Assembly (NCBI GenBank): GCA_951812925.1
Contig: OX638370.1
Location: forward strand, 25,845,964 to 25,909,963
Length of the DNA: 64,000 nucleotides
Direction of reading: 5' to 3'
Origin: Calliopum simillimum
Taxonomy: Eukaryota > Arthropoda > Insecta > Diptera > Lauxaniidae
Shown: positions 10,485 to 22,190 of the stretch, piece after piece
Layout of the letters: every line of letters begins with the position of its first letter
How positions within the stretch are numbered: position 1 is the stretch's first letter
Notes under the pieces: generated by a model
Told to the model about the DNA's origin: nothing
Database searches by the model: none
What the model saw: the letters and a program-made list of their open reading frames with translations, nothing else
Program-made: the position numbers and the translations under genes

Positions 10485-11856
10485 ACTAAGAAAAAAAAAT
10501 GTTTCCGATTTTTCGATTAAAGTGAAAATTACGAATATTTTGAAAAAAGGTACTTTAATCTTGTCTAATCTTTCAATCATCAATGTCATCAATTTTACAT
10601 CTTCAAATAAACATTCATTTCTAACAAAATGGCAGCAAAGTCACAGTATGACATTACTTTTGCCACCATAGAGCTGACTTATCATTAATGATGACACAAC
10701 GTCTATTTGGCATCATTTAAGGTGATTTTCTAGGTGATTTGCTACAGTTATACAAATTACATATTATTTGTTTAAACAAATCATTTGCTTTTAATTTATA
10801 AATTTATATACATATTTTTAGCCAAAAAAAAAAAAAAAAGTAAAATTTCCATATGTCAAGCATGATTTAGCAACTCCGCCGACATATGTTCTCATTTTTT
10901 ATTTATTTATCAAATAAAAACTATTTTATTTTATAATTACCGAATGAATGCAAACGTTTTTAACACATTTGTTGACATATAGTAGGTATCCAAAAAAATA
11001 AAAAATTCTTACGGAAAGTTTACGCTTTAGGCTGGCAATGATGACATTGAAAATGTCAACAGCTTTACTTATCTAGATAGCATTATTTTCATTGACATTG
11101 GGATAAATGAGGGCATTGATTCGAGCATTTCATAAACAAAATGCACATTTATTTAGCTAAACAAAATCCAAAGATCTTCGGTTGCAAGTATTCATCGACG
11201 AATACTTAAAGTGGTTTACTCACAACACATATAACGCCAACTTGCACGTTAATTGCAACCAGATGCATGTCCCATAATTCACGCAAAATTTGAATTAAAT
11301 AGAAAAAACAATTTTTTTTTCAGTTGCATTTTTTTGTTTTAATTGAAACATAACGTACATAGGTTAGGGTTATACAGCACATCAGGCAGTTGACACCCAA
11401 AATGGCTTAACTGGCACATAAGCACTCTTTTGCCGAAATTTTCCATGACCATTTTTCATGGGGTGTCCCATAAATCACGCAAGATTTGAATTTCTCACCA
11501 TTCGTGCGGCGAAGTGTTGCCAACTAAAAAAAAAACAATTTGACAGCTGACAGTTTATGGTTAGTAAAACTGAAGCACTTTACGAAAGAACAACGCGCTT
11601 TCATTTCATCAATATTCCAAATATGTACGAAATTTCATTATTTTTGAAATATTGTTCAACAATAAAACTGCGTTGTTTCTTCGTGCAGTACTATATTTTT
11701 ACGAGACCTAAGCTAGCAAACTGTTTTTTTTTTTTGGTTGGTAACACTTTACCCTCCTACCCAAAGGGATTTAATACCCCAAGAGGAAATATTTCTAGCG
11801 CTTCTGATCCAAGCAATTTGAAAGCGCTTGTCCCCATAGAAATTTAGAAGCACTTT
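10485..11856. other. AT-rich sequence without a recognisable gene
   Basis: Contains an isolated copy of the 'GGTGGCAAAAGTAATGTCATA' motif (reversed, 10,640-10,676), and a direct repeat of about 30 bp, GTCCCATAAWTCACGCAA followed by RATTTGAATT, at 11,268-11,300 and 11,462-11,493. The frame at 11,557-11,847 has no recognisable features. Confidence 0.55.
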
Positions 11857-12990
11857 CACAATGATTTTTTATAAGGCTGCAGTAAGAACAACATGGGTTC
11901 GAACCCAGCCCGGGTGATTTTTTTTTTTTTAATTTATTATTTTTTTTTTATTCAAATATTTTTTATTCAGCATTTTTATACCCTACACCCAGGGTATATT
12001 CACTTTGTCCTTCCGTTTGTAACGTAGAGAAGGAGGCGTGGCAGATACAGAAAAATATATTTATTCTTGATCAGCGTCACCTCCTGAGTCGATATAGCCA
12101 TGTCCGTCTGTCTGGCTGGCTGTGTGTGGAAATACATTTTTTTGGAAAACTAAGGAAGATAATTCAATGAAATTTGGTGCACAGCCTCCGTCGTCAAAGT
12201 TAGCTTGGGGGATTGAAAATAACGAAATCAGTCACCGGACACGCCTACAGCCCATACAAAAAAATATATTCAAAATGCAACTTTTGGAGTATTTTTCACG
12301 ATATTGCAACCAAAATACACATAAATACTACGAATTGTAAGCGCAAGCTCTGAGCAAAAACTGGGTGAATTCGAACAAGAGGGCGTGGCACCTCTCATAT
12401 AAGCAAAAGCTTCAAAACGCTGCACTGAAAGCGTTTTTTTGAGATTATCGAACCTAATTTTACTCAGACACTAAGAATTATAAATGCATGCTTTAAGCAA
12501 AAACAAGATAAAATCGGACAAGAAGGCGTGGCACCTCCCATATAAGCAAAAGGTTCAAAACGCTATACTGAAAACATTTTTGAGATAATCCAACCAAATT
12601 TCACTCAAATACTACGAACTATAAATTCAAACTCTGAGAAAAAACTGGATGAATTCGGACAAGAGGGCGTGGCACCTTCCATATAAGCGAAATTTTAGAA
12701 ATGCTGCAGTGTAGGGTATTTAATGTTTGGCCAGTCCAAAGGAAACACCCTTACTAGTTTTATTTCACTTTTCTATGTTTCTTTCTCTTATTTTTTACTT
12801 TTGTTTAATTGAATTGAAACTGATTACACAATGATTCCATGTAAGGCTGCAGTGAGAACAACATGGGTTCGAACCCAGCCCAGGTAATTTTTTTATACTT
12901 TTTTTTTAAATTTATTTTTTTATTAAAATATTTTTTATTCAACATTTTTTATTTCACTTTCCTACTTATTTTCCTTTCTTTTATTTATTT
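11857..12990 (+). repeat. tandem pair of tRNA-like SINE units, the first interrupted
   Basis: Two copies of 'aaggctgcagtragaacaac' plus ATGGGTTCGAACCCAGCCC lie at about 11,873 and 12,843. GGTTCGAACCC fits the polymerase III B box (GGTTCRANNCC). Each is followed by a T-rich stretch with 'tattcarcattttta' and the phrase 'acttttgttta..tgaattraaactgattac', so the unit is about 190 bp. Copy B of the 142-bp-monomer repeat interrupts the first unit. No convincing A box or cloverleaf could be drawn, so I call it SINE-like and not a tRNA. Confidence 0.6.
11980..12757 (-). repeat. dispersed repeat with 142-bp internal monomers, copy B
   Basis: Same order as copy A: TACACCCAGGGTATATTCAC, CACTTTGTCCTTCCGTTTG, the CACCTCCTGAGTCGATATAG block, then monomers with 'gagggcgtggcacct' up to 'ggaaacacccttactag'. 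Comparison with the uninterrupted second SINE unit defines its ends, and TTTTAT occurs on both sides and could be a target duplication. This makes it a transposed unit and not a satellite outlier. Confidence 0.8.
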
Positions 12991-13020
12991 ACTTTTGTTT
13001 ACTTGAATTAAAACTGATTA

Positions 13021-13265
13021 CGCAACTATTTTCTTTAGAACTCTTCGAGCGCTATCCAGAACTCGAATCAGAACTCCTCCACTATAAAATTTTAATTTTC
13101 GGATACTTAGAATAAAACTAGAATTTTTCTGATAGATTTTCTTTAAAACTCTTCGAGCTCTATCCAGATCTCTTATCAGAATTCTGTTTTTGGAAGGAAC
13201 TATTCCCAACGGACCCAGAACTCAAAAAAAAAAATTTAGATTTTCGAAAATTTCGGATCCAACTT
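13021..13265. repeat. 'GAACTC' repeat, copy 2 (short)
   Basis: Contains two tandem monomers of 'ttctttagaactcttcgagc..tatccag' and ends with 'ggaactattcccaacgga' and 'gattttcgaaaatttcggatccaac', the same terminal sequence as the large composite fold-back at 26.9-29.1 kb. It is a truncated relative. Confidence 0.75.
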
Positions 13266-14292
13266 TAGCAAACAGAGTCAGCAAACATTAATAAAAAACT
13301 AACTAACCAACAACTACTAACTCACTTCATTTAACTGCTAATAAACTTTGTGTAGAGTTTTCCTGTATATTAACGTTGGCGGTAACATTTCAACTCATGG
13401 GAAGCTTCGCAATACCCAATATGATTATGATTGAGTTATATAGCCATTAGCACAGTCATGTAACTCCTCTTATCTGTCAATTTAATGTGCGCATAAACTT
13501 TAATCAATAAAATTCGAAATTTCCTCAACACAAAGATAATTCTCTTTTGTGGGTATATGAGTAGTTTCAATATATAAACATCAGACGAACTAAATGCAAA
13601 TATGTGGGTGCGGGCACTCATATGTACCCAGTAAACGTTTAGTAACGTGAAAGGCTCTTATTTCATGCGCAGAAATAAAACTGTTGTAATTATCAATCTA
13701 AATGTACGTGCCAGCAAAGATTTATCGTAAAGTTTGGCATTTCGCTTCGGAAATTTAAACGCGTCTCCAAAATATTGAAGAAAATTTAAAAGCAATATTT
13801 TAGACGATAGATAGACGATAAATTCTTTCATTTACACTCTTCTGGAAGAGTTGTAAATTCAACGCTAAATAGTTTGATTTATAACGATCTTCCTGAAAAG
13901 TAATTTCTCAGAAGGGTGTTCAAAGATTCATTTTCTAGAATAGTTGTACAATCCCTAATACTTTAATTATAAAATGTTTCAAATGTTTGCTGGGTCTAAA
14001 AACACAAAAGGATTCAATTCACGAAACAAAACAAAAAAAGACATTGAAAAAGTGAGAAAATAAACTGAAGAGAAAATTGTTAGAAAATTGCCTTTCATGT
14101 GGCAGAAAAAAAATTGGATTTTTCGTTTATCATGTCAAATGTAAAGGTTGACAGTTGTGCAGGCACAAACTTAAAAGTTTCCGTTATGGAGGTGATTACA
14201 TTTACGTTAACGTTAGTAGCACAAATATGCATACTAACATACAGAGCTTTCCAACAACCAAATTTCATCACATTTTGAATTTTTTAAATGCA
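13266..14292. other. AT-rich sequence without a recognisable gene
   Basis: No frame with recognisable features. I see neither terminal repeats nor tandem structure. Confidence 0.5.
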
Positions 14293-15277
14293 GAATAGAA
14301 TAGAATAGAATAGAATAGAATAGAATAGAATAGAAAAAAAAAAGAATAGAATAGAATAGAATGGAATGGAATAGAATAGAATAGAATAGAATAGAATAGA
14401 ATAGAATAGAATAGAATAGAATATAATAGAATAGAATAGAATAGAATAGAATAGAATAGAATAGAATAGAATAGAATAGAATAGAATAGAATAGAATAGA
14501 ATAGAATAGAATAGAATAGAATAGAATAGAATAGAATAGAATAGAATAGAATAGAATAGAATAGAATAGAATAGAATAGAATAGAATAGAATAGAATAGA
14601 ATAGAATAGAATAGAATAGAATAGAATAGAATAGAATAGAATAGAATAGAATAGAATAGAATAGAATAGAATAGAATAGAATAGAATAGAATAGAATAGA
14701 AAAGAATAGAATAGAATAGAATAGAATAGAATAGAATAGAATATAATATAATAGAATGGAATGGAATAGAATAGAATAGAATAGAATAGAATAGAATAGA
14801 AAAGAATAGAATAGAATAGAATATAATATAATAGAATGGAATGGAATAGAATAGAATAGAATAGAATAGAATAGAATAGAAAAGAAAAGAATAGAATAAA
14901 ATAGAATAAAATAGAATAGATTAGAATAGAGCAGAATTGTACAGAATAGTATAGAATAGAATGGAGTGGAATGGAAAGGGAATATGAATGGGAATGGAAT
15001 GGAATGGGAAAGGAATGGAATGGAATGGGAAAAAAATGGAATGGAATCGGAATATGAATGGAAATGTAATGGAATGGGAATATGAATGGGAATGGAATAG
15101 AACGGAATGGAATGGAATGGAATGGGAATAGAATGGAATGGGAATGGAATGGAATGGGAATGGAATGGGAGTGGGATGGGAATGGAATGAGAATGAAATG
15201 GAATGAAATAGAATGGAATGAAATGAAATGAAATGAAATGAAATGGAATGTAATGGAATGGAATGGAAAATAATGGA
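14293..15277. repeat. pentanucleotide satellite, GAATA changing to GAATG
   Basis: From 14,293 to about 14,930 the sequence is (GAATA)n with occasional GAATG, GAAAA and TATAA variants; two stretches near 14,700-14,780 and 14,800-14,860 are near-duplicates of each other. From about 14,940 to 15,277 it is (GGAAT)n with GGGAAT variants. The 120-codon minus-strand frame rich in HSI/FHS is a translation of the repeat. Confidence 0.97.
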
Positions 15278-16789
15278 ATACATTAGAATAACACGGCTAT
15301 TGTGTCATATATGACACATCTTTCGCCTTATAGATATCTTTAGACCCCTGCTGTTCAATTTAATTATTGTATATAAAATAGCATTGAGATAATGGGAATA
15401 ACGAAGGAATGGATTTGTACGTAGACATTTGGTCATAGTCATTTTATTCAAAATCGTTCGACTTTTTCACTATTTTCCAATTAGTGAGCAAAAATAAGTT
15501 CTATTAGCCACAACTGTACTTAAGTACAACGTTTTTCGAAGTACTTTTTTTAGTTTTTGCATTTCACAGCTGAGCTTAAAGTTTTCCCCGCTTGTGATCA
15601 GTGAAACTGAAACTGAAACTATAGTAAAATTCAAATCACAAAGCAAATTAAAAACTATTTGCAATTCCAGAAAGAGGAAAATCCTCAACATACTTTATAC
15701 AGGTTTCTTGAAAATTATGCCGGCGGTGTGCAAATGCTGCTGATAAACTTGCAAATTCCAAGGACTTATGTATGTACGCTGTGAAGCATCGCAATTTGTT
15801 CAAATATACAACAAGCAAATTAAATGTTAATCATACGCCATGTTGACTATGAACAAAAGTGCCTTTCAAGGAAATACAAACAAGTGTGTGCACAAAGAAT
15901 GAACTGTAGAAATTGTTGTACCAAATTAACATTTCTGTGTACTGGTACTGCTTTAATTAAGTACTCATAATATGGAGGTACCTTAGTTGTGAGGAAAATT
16001 TGCATGAAAACTCTTTTTGGTGGCATAACAACAAAAGCGTAATTAAGTACAAACTCGCTATCATAAAGTGGAAGCCGCTGACAATCGCATACTTTGACGT
16101 ATGAGTAACTTTTGGGTTCACAAGAAATGCATTATACGTACATCATACGCCACCATAGCCTATGGCTGCTGGAAATTTCTACGTACAATTGGAAGGCATG
16201 ATAATGTGACGTTTCAATAAAAATTGATACAGTTGTTGTTTGCTTTGATTGCGTATTATTGTTATTATTAATAATCATGTTTTTTTCATTCTTGTATTAT
16301 AAATAACTTCAAGTTTTGTCATCAATTACTGCCACGCGTAACAAATTTGCACTGAAATGAGAGATTTACAAATTTGTAAGAGGTTTAACAATTATTTCTT
16401 TTAATCAGGCAGCATATCAATCAGTTACAATTTAGTACTACAAGTACAACAATTATTACAACAATTCATAAAACAAATAATAAATAAAAGTAATAACCCT
16501 GATAAAAAAGTAAAATTCAGCTGGCACGCATAGTCTACGCAAAAAAAAAAAAACAAAGAAAACACAGAGTTTATCGGCTACGAATTTTATATGTAAGAAT
16601 ATTTTCAAGGACAAACCCTTTAAAAAATTACAACAATTCTTTGTAAGTACGATATTCAAAGGGTTATTAACATAGCAACCCAGTTGGAAATAAAGTCATC
16701 TGGTTACAATTCAGCTCACTGAAATTTTTAAGACCAAAGTGCTGTATCATATATATTTACATGTAGGGGCTAATCATTTCACTTTTCTT
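15278..16789. other. AT-rich sequence without a recognisable gene
   Basis: Only short frames. A short 'gaaact' triplication occurs at about 15,602-15,619. No element ends or RNA genes seen. Confidence 0.5.
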
Positions 16790-17055
16790 TTGCTGGGGCA
16801 AAAGTAATTTGTAAATGTGCCATATTTTTTGATAATGACGTCTCTTTGAGATTTATGTTGTTGATGGATAAAGATTAAATTAATAACAAACCAACCAATT
16901 TGGAGCCGGATTTTTTGCGAGCAACATTTCAAAATGCTGTAATACGACCACAAAATCAGTAGTTGGTCATTCAACCAAAGTTTTCACGTAAACAGAGCAT
17001 TTTTTCATTTCTAACAACATGGCAGCCAATTAACACTATGACATATTTTTAGCCT
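16790..17055. repeat. dispersed 'GGGGCAAAAGTAAT' repeat copy
   Basis: Begins GCTGGGGCAAAAGTAATTTG and ends near 'catggcagccaattaacactatgacat'. The end phrase parallels 'atggcagcaaagtcacagtatgac' at 10,640. The two end motifs are roughly inverse to each other, so this may be a short element with decayed terminal repeats. Confidence 0.45.
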
Positions 17056-17065
17056 TATACATACG

Positions 17066-17302
17066 TTAGACCGGGTCCAAATTCAGATTCATCCCGAAAC
17101 CGACTCAAAAGTTAGAGGGACTCTTAAAAACGAATTTTTTTTAGCCAAAACGGGCCTTCAGTAGAATCAAAAGTGCTCCATTGGTTTTTCTCGGAAGGAA
17201 AAAAAAAATGATTCAGATATCGTTTTTAAGAGTCCCTCTCATCTTTGAGTCGGTTTCGGGGTGATTTTATTTTGCTTCATACAAAATCGACCCGGGCTAA
17301 TG
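17066..17302. mobile_element. palindromic MITE with 8-bp flanking repeat
   Basis: Two arms of about 65-100 bp (TTAGACCGGGTC ... GACCCGGGCTAA) share an inverted 'cgaaaccgactcaaa..tagagggactcttaaaaacga'. The direct repeat TACATACG lies immediately left (17,058-17,065) and right (17,303-17,310), the length expected of a hAT-type target duplication. The right end carries two bases (TG) not mirrored on the left. No coding capacity. Confidence 0.75.
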
Positions 17303-17312
17303 TACATACGTA

Positions 17313-18017
17313 GGCTGCTATATATATTTCTGGCCTAGGCAACACTTATGTCAATATCTAAAATCTGGCAACACCAAAATAAAGTTTGACAATTTTTAGG
17401 ATAAACGTACTCACAACGTTTTGATGTACAAGTGCTATTTGTTTTGTTTACAGTGAGTTAAGAAAATCAATTTTTCCATTGATAATTTAAGCGATTGATA
17501 AATTATGGGGTTTCCAACGAGAACAAACGTTTTTAACAACTAAGTGGTCATGCAAAATCAAATGTATTGGAGTGGAACTAATGCCCAAAGATGCCTCGAT
17601 CTCACGGTATGTCACATGATGATCTTGCATTATCAGTTCACGCACGGCATCAATGTTCTCTGGCACAACGGACGTTTTTGGACGACCTTCACGGAATTCG
17701 TCTTTGAGCGAGCGTCAGCCACGATTGAATTCATTAAACCAGTTTTTCACAGTGCTATAGGATGGTGCTTCATCGCCATTGTCGTGATAATCCACGTCGA
17801 ATGTTGTGAAAAATGATCGCACGAAAATGTTCACGAGTTAATTCCATTATTTTGCCAAATTGATTTTTTCAAGTCACTGTAAAGAACACAAATGATGGTC
17901 GTACGAAAAAACGTTCTGAGTACGTTTATGCTAAAAAATGTCAAACTTTATTATGGTGTTGCCAGATTTTAGCTATTGACATTAGTGTTACCTAGGCCAG
18001 AAATATATATGGCAGCC
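17313..18017 (-). mobile_element. mariner family 1, copy 2, internally deleted with 5'-derived ends on both sides
   Basis: 705 bp between TA dinucleotides (17,311 and 18,018). Only the N-terminal part of the transposase gene remains (about 17,520-17,850), with the helix-turn-helix segment STVKNWFNEFNRG and the downstream 'YREIEA' part; all three catalytic Asp residues are gone. A further loss of about 29 bp lies near 17,777. The left end is not the original 3' end: its first 165 bp or so mirror the element's own right (5') end, so the terminal repeats are far longer than the 23-27 bp of copy 1. It could be moved only by a transposase made elsewhere. Confidence 0.88.
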
Positions 18018-18019
18018 TA

Positions 18020-19560
18020 CGTTTGTATATATTTTTTAGGGTTTCAAACTTTTGAGCAAAAGCTCTTTTTCAACATTTTAATGAACTGGATAGCAGCACT
18101 GTAAGCGTTAGCATATATTTTTAGATTCTATCAAGAGAAGCATCGGCATACCGAATGAGGTAAACGGAAGCAGATGGAAATGCACTGGTCCTTTCTTTCT
18201 TGATTTAGCCATCTAAGCTACAATTTACGTTAGTTGGTTTTTTTTACTGGTCTTCTTTTACTTAAGTTATCTGAAAATTGTATATATTTTTTTTTTTTCT
18301 AGGAACTAGAAATTAATCAAGTATCAATTGTTTCTACAGGGTATCGATCCATGAAAACAAAACAAAAAAACCAACATTCTGTAATAAAAACTATGAGTTA
18401 CTGAAGGTTTTGTTTTCTTTTTCAGCATTGCTACACGTGCCGGTATTTAAATCCGCATTTACGTTGAAAGCTGATTATTTATTTTTATTTTTGAATGGTG
18501 CTATAAAAATAAGCATCTGATGTTAAAAAAAAAAACTAGGGGGCTGGTTTTTATCAATTTCCGTTTCTTTTGATGATAAATTTCCCCTTTATATTGCACT
18601 TTTTAATCAGACAATATTTATCAGTTAAAATATAAATTGCAGTTGATAGGATTAGCGTAAGAATAGTCTGGAATTACTGTCCACAATGAGTTGTAAAAAT
18701 TTCGAGTTATCGAAGTTTGACTATAGTTCCAAACTCCGTTTCACATGCCAAGCAGTATTACTTTTCTGACCGAAGACACTCTTTCTGAGTACATATAGAT
18801 CATTACAAAATTTAAGATTGTAGTTTACCAATAAACATTATTACCGATGAATGCACTTTCTCTAAATAAGAAGACAACACATTTTTTCATAATATTCAAT
18901 AAAAAAAATGTAAAGAGGTGATTTAATAAAATGGACAGGCAAACCTTTTGGCAAAATGTCACGAGTGTCACGGCGTCACAGCGTCAAATGTTAATTATTA
19001 AGCCAGGTGAATCGATTATATCAGTGTCACATATCTTATCGTCTTTATATTTTTGACTTATGAGTTAAAAATTATTTGGGGACATATAAGTAGTCCATCG
19101 GAATCAAATTAAAACCCAGTTTTCAACTTTTTTTTCTTTCATGTCTTTTATGTCTTTTTGCATTTCAGATGGCGATATTTAAATATCCAGTAAAATGTTC
19201 TTTTGAAAGCGATCAGCTCTATTATATTATAAAAATGGCTTCTTTGCAAAAACACTCCAAACAAGCAAAATGTCATGAGTGTCACGGTTACTAAGCGTTT
19301 ACTGTGAGGAAGTTTGTAAAGAAAAATCATGAGATTATTTAAAAATATTATTTAAGGAAATAAAACATGAATTATTAAGTCTAGACTTAATTTAAAACTA
19401 AGGATTTTTTAGTAAGTAGATAGTTTTAGGACAATCGCATCCAACGTGTTTTCGAATATTTCAACCATCCTTGGACGAAACAGAGACTTTCAAGGAAAAA
19501 CCAGTACACACTTATCAGAGGACATTGACTAAGACCATAGGATTTGTTTTCTTAAGAACT
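18020..19560. other. AT-rich sequence without a recognisable gene
   Basis: A direct repeat, GCAAAATGTCAYGAGTGTCA then CGG, occurs at about 18,951 and 19,266. Open frames are short and featureless. Confidence 0.5.
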
Positions 19561-20119
19561 TGCTGACCTGACCCGAGAGTGTAGCGGTGGCGCGGGCTCT
19601 CGTAAACAAACAAGGACAGGTTAGCAGAGGACATCGGGGAAGCAGCGCTGGCGATGCGAACGCGACAAGTACACGGGGAGGTATTGGTGGCACAACTTCT
19701 GGTTCGGTTGACTTTGATATTCTCGTTTTACCCACATTTTCATCATCCATACATAGCCTATTTGTCACCCGTACTTCTAAGCTTATAGTTTAATATATTT
19801 TAAGAGTGCTTTACAGAAGGAATAAAATCAGTGAAATAAAGAACCAGTGAAATAAAACCAGTGAAAAGTGTTTCTTTTCTTGGCGGGGAATAAATTTTGT
19901 ATACGAACCCTGGGCACCGACGGCTACACTCTGGGTAGCGGCAAAAAGGTTCGTTATAATCTTAACAACAAGTTATGTTCTTGTTCGTCCAGTCTGCTCA
20001 GTCAAGAATATTGCTGCTGTTGCCAAGAGTTCGCACCTAAGCCCGACGATATCAACTGAAAAGATTTCTGTATAATTATCTCAGAATATTCTCTCAATTG
20101 ACTAAAAAATTGAAACGAA
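19560..20119 (+). other. GC-richer segment, possibly the end of an LTR element
   Basis: Base composition changes sharply here (for example 'gtggcgcgggctctcg', 'ggcaccgacggctacactctggg'). Three phrases 'ccagtgaaataaa' in tandem at about 19,825-19,865 are followed by 'gtttcttttcttggcgggg', which looks like the end of an LTR followed by a primer-binding region. No second LTR copy is in the window, so the assignment is a guess. Confidence 0.3.
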
Positions 20120-20281
20120 ATGACCGTTGACATCGATATTACTACTGTTTGGGGTTTCGAGGAGCTGAAGATTGAAGATGATTTTGCTCAAAAGATAATC
20201 TCTTCCGCTAGGTCAAATTTTCTCGTTAATCTCGAAAAGAACATGGTTTACATAAGTTTAACAAGACTGAAACCATTTTAA
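20120..20281 (+). CDS. small unrecognised ORF, 53 codons
   Basis: The frame opens with MTVDIDITTVWGFEELKIED in a good start context (cgaaATGACC) and closes with TAA at 20,279-20,281. It is acidic at the start, has mixed hydrophobic and charged residues, and its codons are less AT-rich than the surroundings, which is why I list it. I do not recognise the protein. It follows the GC-richer segment directly and could be the start of a truncated gag-like ORF of an LTR element, cut short by whatever preceded the MITE at 20,336. A chance frame cannot be excluded. Confidence 0.3.
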   Translation: MTVDIDITTVWGFEELKIEDDFAQKIISSARSNFLVNLEKNMVYISLTRLKPF

Positions 20282-20335
20282 TCAATCTGATATCGCATGT
20301 GATAATTGTTTCATATGGAATCAATTTTCATTGAC

Positions 20336-20592
20336 ACTATACTGCCGTCCTAAGAAAGAATGCCGTAACTCCAATAAATTCTTATTTTTGTAAATTGAGT
20401 TTTTGTGTTTATGTTTATGTGAACGGCTGGAAGAAACGACAAAAGTCGTAGTTGATTTTATAGGGAAAATTAAGGTATAATGCAACCTGTTCTTGTGGGT
20501 TGATGGACTGAACCGAGATGACCCAAAAAACGCCGTAAGCTTATTTTGGAAAATTGGAGTTACGGCATTCTTGCTTAGGACGGCAGTATAGT
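20336..20592. mobile_element. 257-bp MITE with 40-bp terminal inverted repeats
   Basis: The termini ACTATACTGCCGTCCTAAG and the reversed ACTATACTGCCGTCCTAAGC are followed by a shared 'aatgccgtaactccaat'. The repeats contain TATA just inside the outer bases, so the target duplication may be TA with the element starting at CTGCCG. The 106-codon frame over it is not a gene. Confidence 0.85.
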
Positions 20593-21608
20593 AAACGCGA
20601 TGGCGACAAGGTTGCAAATGTGCCAAGGGTACCAAGAGCAAAAAAAACTTGACTCCTTAACAATTTACAACTATATTAAATTAAATCAAAATAGAAATAC
20701 TTAAATTCTTAAAATAAATTCAGAATTTCGTTTTGCAATAAAAATTTATTACAATTTTCTTATGAATTTGAAATTCAGAAAAATGCTTTTGTGCAAATAT
20801 TCTCAAGTAATTCCTACATTTTTATACAAAAGCACTGAGATAGAACTAAAGAAAACTTTTCATACTTTTGTACAGAGATATAGAAAAACAATAGAAAGAA
20901 AAAGCAAATGCAATTTAACCTATAAATGTCACGAACAGACAATTGAAAAGTAAATCTTTTTTATTTAACTGTTGGCGGCGACTATACAAGATTTATTTTA
21001 CGAGGGAGCGCTATTTATGTAAGCGGAGGAATAACAAACAAATTATATTATTACAGCAAATGACTGCATTGGATTAAGATAATCCATGTCGACAAGACCT
21101 GGCAGGGCAGCACTTGAGCTATCGATTCCGTACTCATAAATAGCAACCCCAGTATTTCAATTACATTATTCAATGAGTTGGGATAAGATAGTTTTCTTTT
21201 AATTAAATAATATATTCTTTTGTTGTTTTTGTTCACTTATTTAATTTTTTTTTTTTTTTTTTCAATTAATATAGTTTTTGTCTTGACAATGAAAATGACG
21301 CCCGATCGCAAAGATTACGACACCTAACACATGAACATTTAGAAAAAAAAAGATGCATTTTTTGATGCATTTGCTCGCATATTTCTTCATACAATTCGGT
21401 ACTACGTTTAGCAGCTAAGTATGTACTTAGTTTTGTTGACAACGCTATCAGTCTAAGCAAATGCACTTCATTGGAATAAGGGATGCAAAAGATGGCAACC
21501 AATTTGGTAACTAAGTATTAACAAATATATGATTGATCCAACTAAATTTCTTTGTTGCATGTTAAATAACATCAAATATTTAGGTGATCATCGTTTTTGG
21601 ACAGTATC
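20593..21608. other. AT-rich sequence without a recognisable gene
   Basis: The short frames at 20,762-20,953 and 21,266-21,502 have no recognisable motif. A T-run lies at about 21,246-21,262. Confidence 0.5.
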
Positions 21609-21612
21609 TTAA

Positions 21613-21943
21613 CCCTTTCGAACCGGTTGGGACAATATATCCCAAAAATTTTTTAATAAATACTTTTGAATAATATAACTCGGTTATTAACTTCACTTAA
21701 ATTGAATGAATTAATGAAATTAATGCAATTTTTAGTAGCCACTGTTTTTCTTATAACCACTCCAAGGACATTGCATCCCAAAAATTCAAATCGAAAACAT
21801 CTGTTGGGAGTATAGACCGAAAGCGCCTCTGGTGGTGAAAATTTTAATTTAGAGACGGTCAAACATTTTACTTAAATTTAGTTTAAAAGATTAACCTATC
21901 ACAAATATTGTGTACCCCACAGTTTTTTCCCGGGTCGAAAGGG
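21613..21943. mobile_element. piggyBac-type MITE
   Basis: 331 bp bounded on both sides by TTAA (21,609-21,612; 21,944-21,947). The termini are CCCTTTCGAACCGG and, reversed, CCCTTTCGACCCGG. TTAA target duplication plus a terminal CCC is the signature of piggyBac-superfamily elements. There is no transposase; a 69-codon minus-strand frame is featureless. Confidence 0.9.
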
Positions 21944-22074
21944 TTAAGTAAAAACTATAGCGAAAACCAAAAGTTAAGAACACAGAACAGCGTCATCTCA
22001 GCATCTAATAAAAACTACTAGAATCATGGAGGAAATTCTCTGCTACACTGAGAAAACAGCATGATTATATACAT

Positions 22075-22190
22075 CAAAATTTGGTAATAATTAACAAATA
22101 ATATATTTGATATTATTTAATGAGCGGCATATTTGAACAATTTTATTATTTCGATCGTATATTTGTTAATAATTACCAAATATATGTTTG
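22075..22190. repeat. short palindromic sequence
   Basis: 'tttggtaataattaacaaata' near 22,081 is inverted as 'tatttgttaataattaccaaa' near 22,163. A related 'aatttgttaattattaacaaata' phrase occurs near 58,530. It may be a small MITE with poorly defined ends. Confidence 0.5.

Noticed and set aside
11873..11925. Functional tRNA gene around GGTTCGAACCC
   Set aside because: No acceptor stem, A box or anticodon arm could be folded by eye, and a second copy in tandem favours a SINE.
14921..15283. 120-codon frame rich in His, Ser, Phe and Ile
   Set aside because: It is just the translation of the GGAAT pentanucleotide array.
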